Source: Streptomyces sp. 130
Lineage (GTDB): Bacteria > Actinomycetota > Actinomycetes > Streptomycetales > Streptomycetaceae
Assembly: GCF_007096885.1 (NCBI RefSeq)
Contig: NZ_VJNO01000045.1
Location: 1 to 46,448, forward strand
Direction: 5' to 3'
DNA: 46,448 nucleotides
Below the pieces are notes generated by a model. It was not told the DNA's origin. It saw only the letters and a program-made list of their open reading frames with translations, and searched no databases. Below, in pieces: positions 40,741 to 46,448 of this stretch (positions are counted from its first letter, which is position 1; every line of letters starts with the position of its first letter). The translations under genes were made by a program, and so were the position numbers.

Positions 40741-42804
40741 ATGGCCACCGACCACTCCTCGCACACCACCCCCGCCCGGGCCACCCCCGGCGGCCCGATG
40801 ACCGTCGTCCTCGACCTCGCCGGCCAGGACCCGGCCGCACCGCCCGTCCTGGAGCTGCGCGGCCCCGTGGACCCGCACCGCGTCGAGGCCGCCCTCGACC
40901 GCCTGGGCCGGCTCGGTACGCGCCCCGCCTGCTCCTGGCTGCCGAGCCTGGAGCCCGCCGAGGACGGGCACCACACCCTGCGCCTGACCCCGGACGGGCC
41001 GGCCGCCGGCGACGCGCCCTTCCCCGCCGGGCTCCTCGCGGACCTGCTCACCGTCACGGAGAGCGGCCCCGGGCCCGCGCCCCGGATCGAGCCGACGCCG
41101 CTGCAACGGGAACTCCTCGCGGACGCGGACGCGCACCCCGGCACCGAGGGCTGGTGCGAACAGCTCGCGGTCACCTGGTCCGGGCCGCTCGACCCGGACC
41201 GGCTCGGCGCCGCCTGGCAGTCCGTCGCCGAACGGGAGAGCGTGCTGCGGGCCGCCTTCGAGGAGGGGCCCGAGCCGTGGATCGTCTGCCACGAGGGCGC
41301 GGGACCCGAAGTGCTGCGCTTCCCGCCCGGCAGCGTCGACTGGCACGCGCTGGTCGAGGCCGACCGGCGCCGGGGCCTCGACCCGCGCCGCCCGGGACCG
41401 CTGCGCGTCACCTTCCTGGGCGGCGGCCCGGACGCGGCCGGCAGCACCCGCCTCCTGCTGAGCTTCCACCCGGCGCTCCTCGACGACTGGAGCGTGCGGC
41501 TGCTGCTGCACGAGTTCTACCGCGCCTACCTGGCGGGCGGTGAGCTGCCCGGCGGCACCCGCCGCCCCGACCTCGGCGACTACACGCGCTGGCTCGCGGC
41601 CCAGGACACCGCCCCGGCCCGCGAGTTCTGGCGCGACGCCCCGCCCGGCCCCGCCACGTACCCGCCCGCGGGCGCCGGCGCCGGCCAGGTCCGCGCCCGG
41701 ATCACGCCCGAGGAGAGCGAACGGCTCGCCGCGTGGGCGGGGGGCCTCGGCTGCCCGGAGAGCAGCGCCCTGCACGCCGTGTGGGCGCTGGCCCTCTACC
41801 GGGCCGGCGGCCACGAGGGCGCCGCCGACATCAGCTTCAGCGCGGCGGTCTCCGGCCGGGGCATCCTCCTCGACGGCGTCGAACGGCTGCCCGCCGCCCT
41901 GCGCAACCCGCTGCCGATGACCGCCGGCGTCAACCCGCACGCCCCGCTCGCCGACCTCCCGGCCCGCCTGCGCGACCAGGCCCTGGACGTGTCCGGGTAC
42001 GAGTGGGTGTCGCAGGGGCGCGTCCGGTCCTGGACCCGCCCCGGCGGCCCCGCCGCGCCGGCGGCCGCCCCGCGCACCGGCAGCCTCGTCGTCTTCGAGA
42101 ACCGGCCGCGCCCGCCCGGCGACCTGGCACCGGCGCTCGCCGCGCTGGGCGTCCGCGTCAGCACCCCCGAGACGCTGGGGGCGCGCACCGGGTTCCCGCT
42201 CACGCTCGTCGCCCACCGGGACGACGAGGGGGGCCTCGTGCTCACCGCCACCTGCCTCGGGTCGGGCCTCGCCCAGGCCGAGGACCTGCTCACCCGGACC
42301 GCGCACGCCCTGCGCGAGCTGCCGCGCACGGCGACGCCCGCGACGACGGTCGGCGGGGCGCTCGCGCTCCTCGCGGGACCGCCGGACCGGGCGCCGCGCG
42401 GACGGCCGGGCGCCCGGCGGGTGGCCGCGCTGACGGAGCTGCGCCCCGCCGCGCGCCCCGGCACCGGCACCGTCTGCCTGCTCCGGGCGCCGGGGACCCC
42501 GCTGTCCACGCTGACCCGGGTCGCCTACGCCTACCGGGGGCCGGAGGCCGTGGTGCTGCTGCGGCCACCGCCGTACGCGGACGCGTCCGCCCCGGCCGCC
42601 GAGGCCGTCGTGGGGGCGCTGGCCGGCCTCGGCGGGCCCCTCGTGCTCGGCGCGCTCTGCGGCGGCGGCGAGCGCGCCTACGCGCTCGCCGGGCAACTCG
42701 TCGCGGCCGGGCGCAGGCCGCCCGGAGTGGTCCTCACCGGCACCGCGACGCCGGCCGGGACCTTCGCCCACATCCTCGAAACGGTGGTCCGCCGAACCCG
42801 GTGA
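40741..42804 (+). CDS. Condensation-domain-like protein with thioesterase-like tail, 2
   Basis: A 687-residue paralogue of the protein at 19532. Shared landmarks are QSVAERESVLRAAFE, the core LLLSFHPALLDDWSVRLLL, SSALHAVWALALYRAGG and ALRNPLPMTAGVNP. In the core the first histidine is H243 but P244 replaces the catalytic second histidine and D249 the glycine of HHxxxDG. The C-terminal tail has LVLGALCGGGERAYALA, where C640 sits at the thioesterase nucleophile position, unlike G617 in protein 1. The pair may be complementary halves. Start ATG 40741 has AGGA only 3 nt upstream; ATG 40798 is also possible. It heads the transcript leading to the SAM genes. Confidence 0.7.
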   Translation: MATDHSSHTTPARATPGGPMTVVLDLAGQDPAAPPVLELRGPVDPHRVEAALDRLGRLGTRPACSWLPSLEPAEDGHHTLRLTPDGPAAGDAPFPAGLLADLLTVTESGPGPAPRIEPTPLQRELLADADAHPGTEGWCEQLAVTWSGPLDPDRLGAAWQSVAERESVLRAAFEEGPEPWIVCHEGAGPEVLRFPPGSVDWHALVEADRRRGLDPRRPGPLRVTFLGGGPDAAGSTRLLLSFHPALLDDWSVRLLLHEFYRAYLAGGELPGGTRRPDLGDYTRWLAAQDTAPAREFWRDAPPGPATYPPAGAGAGQVRARITPEESERLAAWAGGLGCPESSALHAVWALALYRAGGHEGAADISFSAAVSGRGILLDGVERLPAALRNPLPMTAGVNPHAPLADLPARLRDQALDVSGYEWVSQGRVRSWTRPGGPAAPAAAPRTGSLVVFENRPRPPGDLAPALAALGVRVSTPETLGARTGFPLTLVAHRDDEGGLVLTATCLGSGLAQAEDLLTRTAHALRELPRTATPATTVGGALALLAGPPDRAPRGRPGARRVAALTELRPAARPGTGTVCLLRAPGTPLSTLTRVAYAYRGPEAVVLLRPPPYADASAPAAEAVVGALAGLGGPLVLGALCGGGERAYALAGQLVAAGRRPPGVVLTGTATPAGTFAHILETVVRRTR

Positions 42805-42850
42805 CCGCCGCGGTCACGCCAACCGCCCCACCTCACACCTCAGGAGAGTC

Positions 42851-44062
42851 ATGACGACACGTCTGTTCACCTCGGAGTCCGTGACCGAGGGACACCCCGA
42901 CAAGATCGCCGACCAGATCAGCGACGCGATCCTGGACGCGCTCCTCGCACAGGACCCGGGTTCCCGCGTCGCGGTGGAGACCCTGATCACGACCGGGCAG
43001 GTCCACATCGCCGGCGAGGTCACGACATCGGCGTACGCGGACGTGCCGGGCATCGTGCGCCAGACCATCCTCGACATCGGCTACGACTCCTCCGCCAAGG
43101 GCTTCGACGGCACCTCCTGCGGGGTCTCCGTCTCCATCGGCGCGCAGTCCCCTGACATCGCGCAGGGCGTCGACACCGCGTACGAGAAGCGCGTCGACGG
43201 CTCCGGCGACGACGCGCTCGACCAGCAGGGCGCCGGCGACCAGGGGCTGATGTTCGGCTACGCGTGCGACGAGACGCCGAGCCTGATGCCGCTGCCGATC
43301 GACCTGGCGCACCGGCTCTCGCGCCGCCTCACCGAGGTACGCAAGAACGGCACCGTCCCCTACCTGCGCCCCGACGGCAAGACCCAGGTGACGATCGGCT
43401 ACCTGGGCAGCCGCCCGGTGCGCCTGGACACGGTCGTCGTCTCCAGCCAGCACGCCGCGGACATCGACCTCGACGGCCTGCTCGTCCCCGACGTCCGCGA
43501 GCACGTCGTGGAGCACGTCCTGAACGAACTCGCCGACGAGGGCATCAAGCTGGAGACCGACGACTACCGGCTCCTCGTCAACCCGACCGGCCGCTTCGAG
43601 ATCGGCGGCCCGATGGGCGACGCCGGCCTCACCGGCCGCAAGATCATCATCGACACGTACGGAGGCTACGCCCGGCACGGCGGCGGCGCCTTCTCCGGCA
43701 AGGACCCGTCGAAGGTGGACCGCTCGGCCGCCTACGCCACGCGCTGGGTCGCCAAGAACGTCGTCGCCGCCGGCCTCGCCACCCGCTGCGAGGTCCAGGT
43801 CGCGTACGCGATCGGCAAGGCCGAGCCGGTCGGTCTCTTCGTGGAGACCTTCGGCACCGCCAAGGTCGCGCAGGCCCGGATCGAGAGCGCCATCCGCGAG
43901 GTCTTCGACCTGCGCCCGGCCGCCGTCATCCGCGACCTGGACCTGCTGCGCCCCATCTACCGGCAGACCGCCGCCTACGGGCACTTCGGCCGCGAACTGC
44001 CGGACTTCGCCTGGGAGCGCACCGACCGCGTCGAACAGCTCAAGGCCGCCGCCGGTCTCTGA
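42851..44062 (+). CDS. metK: S-adenosylmethionine synthetase
   Basis: A 403-residue MetK that makes SAM from methionine and ATP. Motifs are TSESVTEGHPDKIADQISDA at the N-terminus, the hexapeptide-like GAGDQGLMFGYA and the phosphate loop GGGAFSGKDPSKVDRSAAY. Complete and of normal length. CAGGAGAG precedes the ATG, and 46 bp separate it from condensation-like protein 2, so it is probably co-transcribed with biosynthesis genes. Being inside a secondary-metabolite locus it is likely a second copy besides the housekeeping gene. Confidence 0.96.
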   Translation: MTTRLFTSESVTEGHPDKIADQISDAILDALLAQDPGSRVAVETLITTGQVHIAGEVTTSAYADVPGIVRQTILDIGYDSSAKGFDGTSCGVSVSIGAQSPDIAQGVDTAYEKRVDGSGDDALDQQGAGDQGLMFGYACDETPSLMPLPIDLAHRLSRRLTEVRKNGTVPYLRPDGKTQVTIGYLGSRPVRLDTVVVSSQHAADIDLDGLLVPDVREHVVEHVLNELADEGIKLETDDYRLLVNPTGRFEIGGPMGDAGLTGRKIIIDTYGGYARHGGGAFSGKDPSKVDRSAAYATRWVAKNVVAAGLATRCEVQVAYAIGKAEPVGLFVETFGTAKVAQARIESAIREVFDLRPAAVIRDLDLLRPIYRQTAAYGHFGRELPDFAWERTDRVEQLKAAAGL

Positions 44063-44104
44063 CCGGCGTCCACCGGTGCCCAGTCGAGAGGGACAGGGAT
44101 TCGT

Positions 44105-45088
44105 ATGCGTATCGCGGTGACAGGCTCCATAGCCACCGACCACCTGATGGTCTTCCCGGGCCGGTTCGCGGACCAGCTCATCGCCGACCAGCTCGCCCAT
44201 GTGTCGCTCTCGTTCCTCGTGGACGACCTGGAGGTGCGGCGCGGCGGAGTGGCGGCCAACATCGCCTTCGGGCTCGGCTCGCTCGGGCTGGACCCGCTGC
44301 TGGTCGGCGCCGTCGGCAGCGACTTCGCCACGTACGAGGTGTGGCTCAAGGAGCACGGGGTCGACACCGGTGGTGTGCGGGTGAGCGACGAGCGGCAGAC
44401 CGCCCGTTTCTCGTGCATCACCGACCGGGACGACAACCAGATCGCGGCGTTCTACGCCGGCGCCATGGCGGAGGCCCGGGACATCGACCTGGCGGCGGAG
44501 ACGGCCCGGGCCGGCGGCGTGGGCTTCGTCCTCGTCGCACCCGACGACCCGGCGGCCATGCTGCGGCACACCGCGGCCTGCCGGACCCTCGGCGTCCCCT
44601 TCGCCGCCGACCCCTCCCAGCAGCTCGCCCGCCTCGACGGCGACGAGGTGCGCGAGCTGGTCGACGGCGCCCGGTGGCTGTTCACCAACGAGTACGAGGC
44701 GGCGCTCCTGCTGGAACGCGCCTCCTGGGACCGCGACGACGTGCTGGGCCGCGTCGGAGCCTGGGTCACCACGCTCGGCGCGCGGGGCGTCCGCATCGAG
44801 AGCGCCGGCGCCGGCGCCCTGACCGTGCCGGGCATCGAGGGCGTCGAGACGGCCGACCCGACCGGGGTGGGCGACGCGTTCCGCGCGGGTTTCCTCGCCG
44901 CCACGGTCCGGGGCGCCGGCCCGGAGCAGGCTGCGCGGCTCGGCTGCGCGGTCGCCTCGCTGGCGCTGGGGGCCGTGGGCTCCCAGGCCTACGAGCCGGA
45001 GGCCGGCCGCCTGCTGGACATCCTGCGGCGGCAGTACGGCCCCGAGGCGGCCGACGCGCTCGCCCCCGTCCTGGGCGGTGCGTCATGA
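44105..45088 (+). CDS. PfkB-family kinase, probable adenosine kinase
   Basis: A 327-residue ribokinase/PfkB-family sugar kinase close in length to actinobacterial adenosine kinases. The N-terminal signature is RRGGVAANIAFGLGSLG and the C-terminal ATP/catalytic signature is DPTGVGDAFRAGF, with the base aspartate in GVGD. Between SAM synthetase and methionine synthase, phosphorylation of adenosine from S-adenosylhomocysteine breakdown is the natural role. AGAGGGACAGGG precedes the ATG. It overlaps metH by ATGA. Confidence 0.88.
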   Translation: MRIAVTGSIATDHLMVFPGRFADQLIADQLAHVSLSFLVDDLEVRRGGVAANIAFGLGSLGLDPLLVGAVGSDFATYEVWLKEHGVDTGGVRVSDERQTARFSCITDRDDNQIAAFYAGAMAEARDIDLAAETARAGGVGFVLVAPDDPAAMLRHTAACRTLGVPFAADPSQQLARLDGDEVRELVDGARWLFTNEYEAALLLERASWDRDDVLGRVGAWVTTLGARGVRIESAGAGALTVPGIEGVETADPTGVGDAFRAGFLAATVRGAGPEQAARLGCAVASLALGAVGSQAYEPEAGRLLDILRRQYGPEAADALAPVLGGAS

Positions 45089-46448
45089 CCGCGGCGGAGC
45101 GGGTCGCCGCCCTGCGGGACGCGCTCGCCACGCGCGTGGTGGTGGCCGACGGCGCGATGGGCACCATGCTCCAGGCGCAGGACCCGACGCTGGAGGACTT
45201 CCAGCAGCTCGAAGGGTGCAACGAGGTCCTCAACGTGACCCGCCCCGACATCGTGCGCTCGGTCCACGACGCGTACTTCGCGGCGGGCGTGGACTGCGTC
45301 GAGACGAACACCTTCGGCGCGAACACGGCGGCCCTCGGCGAGTACGACATCCCCGAGCGCGTCCACGAGCTGTCCGAGGCCGGTGCGCGCATCGCCCGCG
45401 AGGCCGCCGACGCGGTCACCGCTTCCACCGGTGAGCAGCGCTGGGTCCTCGGCTCCATGGGCCCGGGCACCAAGCTGCCCTCGCTCGGCCACATCCGGTA
45501 CGCCACGATCCGGGACGGCTTCCAGGCGAACGCCGAGGGGCTGCTCGCCGGCGGCGCCGACGCGCTGATCGTGGAGACGACGCAGGACCTCCTCCAGACC
45601 AAGGCCGGACTGGTCGGCGCGCGGCGCGCGATGGACGCGCTGGGGGTGCGGGTCCCGCTGATCTGCTCGCTCGCCTTCGAGACGACCGGGACGATGCTCC
45701 TCGGCTCGGACATCGGCGCGGCGCTCACGGTCCTGGAACCGCTGGGCATCGACCTCATCGGCCTGAACTGCTCGACCGGTCCGGCCGAGATGACCGAGCA
45801 CCTGCGCCACCTGGCCCGGCACTCGGCGACCCCGCTGATGTGCATGCCCAACGCGGGTCTGCCGGTGCTCGGCGCGGACGGCGCGTACTTCCCGCTCGGG
45901 CCCGACGGCCTGGCGGACGCCCAGGAGACGTTCGTACGGGACTACGCCCTGTCGCTGGTGGGCGGCTGTTGCGGGACGACGCCGGACCATCTGCGGGCCG
46001 TGGTGGAGCGCGTACGGGGCATCGTGCCGCCGGACCGGGCCCCGCAGCCGGAGCCGGGCGCGGCGTCGCTCTACCAGACGGTGCCGTTCCGCCAGGACAC
46101 GGCGTACCTGGCGATCGGTGAGCGTACGAACGCCAACGGGTCCAGGAAGTTCCGCGAGGCCATGCTGGAAGGCCGCTGGGACGACTGCGTGGAGATGGCC
46201 CGGGAGCAGGTCCGCGAGGGCGCGCACATGCTCGACCTGTGCGTGGACTACGTGGGCCGCGACGGCGTCGCCGACATGGACGAGCTCGCTGGGCGCCTCG
46301 GGACCGCGTCGACGCTGCCGATCGTGCTGGACTCCACCGAGGTGGACGTGTTGCGGACCGGCCTGGAACGGCTGGGCGGGCGGGCCGTCGTCAACTCGGT
46401 CAACTACGAGGACGGGGACGGGCCCGAGTCGCGTTTCGCGAAGGTCAC
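45085..46448 (+). CDS. metH: Cobalamin-dependent methionine synthase, 5' part
   Basis: An open frame of at least 454 codons that runs off the window end. The N-terminal homocysteine-binding domain spans about residues 1-310, with ADGAMGTMLQ and zinc cysteines in GLNCSTGP and GGCCGTTP. The pterin (methyltetrahydrofolate) domain starts near residue 340 with IGERTNANGSRKFREAM. It would remake methionine from homocysteine, completing the SAM cycle with metK and the kinase. The cobalamin and reactivation domains, and possibly metF, are expected beyond the window. Coupled to the kinase by ATGA. Confidence 0.93.
   Translation, partial: MTAAERVAALRDALATRVVVADGAMGTMLQAQDPTLEDFQQLEGCNEVLNVTRPDIVRSVHDAYFAAGVDCVETNTFGANTAALGEYDIPERVHELSEAGARIAREAADAVTASTGEQRWVLGSMGPGTKLPSLGHIRYATIRDGFQANAEGLLAGGADALIVETTQDLLQTKAGLVGARRAMDALGVRVPLICSLAFETTGTMLLGSDIGAALTVLEPLGIDLIGLNCSTGPAEMTEHLRHLARHSATPLMCMPNAGLPVLGADGAYFPLGPDGLADAQETFVRDYALSLVGGCCGTTPDHLRAVVERVRGIVPPDRAPQPEPGAASLYQTVPFRQDTAYLAIGERTNANGSRKFREAMLEGRWDDCVEMAREQVREGAHMLDLCVDYVGRDGVADMDELAGRLGTASTLPIVLDSTEVDVLRTGLERLGGRAVVNSVNYEDGDGPESRFAKV

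Noticed and set aside
39592..42771. A 1,059-residue minus-strand open frame opposite the PPTase and condensation-like protein 2
   Set aside because: Glycine/arginine-rich shadow without any recognisable motif.
1..46448. tRNA, rRNA, transposase or insertion-sequence genes
   Set aside because: I looked for them and saw no sequence with such features; the duplication of replication genes is not bordered by recognisable insertion-sequence ends.

Overview
The window is very GC-rich, with start codons, leaderless spacing and ATGA overlaps typical of Streptomyces. It contains an adjacent tap-tpg pair (telomere-associated protein plus terminal protein), so it comes from a linear Streptomyces replicon. 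A plasmid-style parAB locus with its own palindromic repeats and two primase/helicase replication modules make a giant linear plasmid more likely than a chromosome arm. That choice is inference.

Layout. 1-2,835: parAB on the minus strand, flanked by six copies of a 15-bp palindrome; one copy sits in a 45-bp palindrome just past parB. 2,823-6,555: replication module 1 (prim-pol, SF3 helicase, small protein; all minus) preceded by an iteron-rich origin candidate built on GGGACTGAA. 6,556-9,800: NmrA-like reductase, gamma-butyrolactone (GBL) receptor homologue and FAD monooxygenase. 9,840-13,374: replication module 2, a paralogue of module 1, preceded by iterons built on GCGACTGAA. 13,375-16,086: tap-tpg. 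16,302-19,469: AfsA-like GBL synthase, a second GBL receptor and a SARP activator. 19,532-25,037: condensation-domain-like protein 1, acyl-CoA carboxylase epsilon and beta subunits, a second SARP and a tandem ACP. 25,019-27,091: two more SARP-family regulators. 27,176-42,804: the type II polyketide core: thioesterase, KS-alpha, chain-length factor, ACP, ActIV-like metallo-beta-lactamase-fold cyclase, NTF2-like protein, acyl-CoA ligase, FAD monooxygenase, ActIII-like ketoreductase, ActVII-like didomain aromatase/cyclase, acyl-CoA dehydrogenase, Sfp-type PPTase and condensation-domain-like protein 2. 42,851-46,448: SAM supply/regeneration genes metK, an adenosine-kinase-like gene and metH, the last cut by the window end.

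How it works together. The carboxylase would supply malonyl-CoA; KS-alpha/CLF/ACP build a chain; ketoreductase plus two cyclase types predict an aromatic product reduced at C9, as in the actinorhodin family; monooxygenases, ligase and dehydrogenase tailor it. Regulation can be read from the DNA: GBL-receptor boxes of the form AWAC-N8-CGGTWT lie at both receptor genes, the AfsA-like gene, a monooxygenase and two SARP promoters. At the SARP promoters two boxes face each other across a TTGACA -35 element. A second motif, GAGCSSTNNTCCAS, often 11-bp phased as SARP sites are, precedes the carboxylase operon, the PKS core operon and the dehydrogenase operon. TTA codons in the AfsA-like gene and the first SARP add likely bldA control.

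The least expected parts are two large condensation-domain/thioesterase-like proteins whose catalytic residues are altered, a tandem ACP whose second domain lacks the phosphopantetheine serine, and two paralogous replication modules whose iterons differ mainly by one base.
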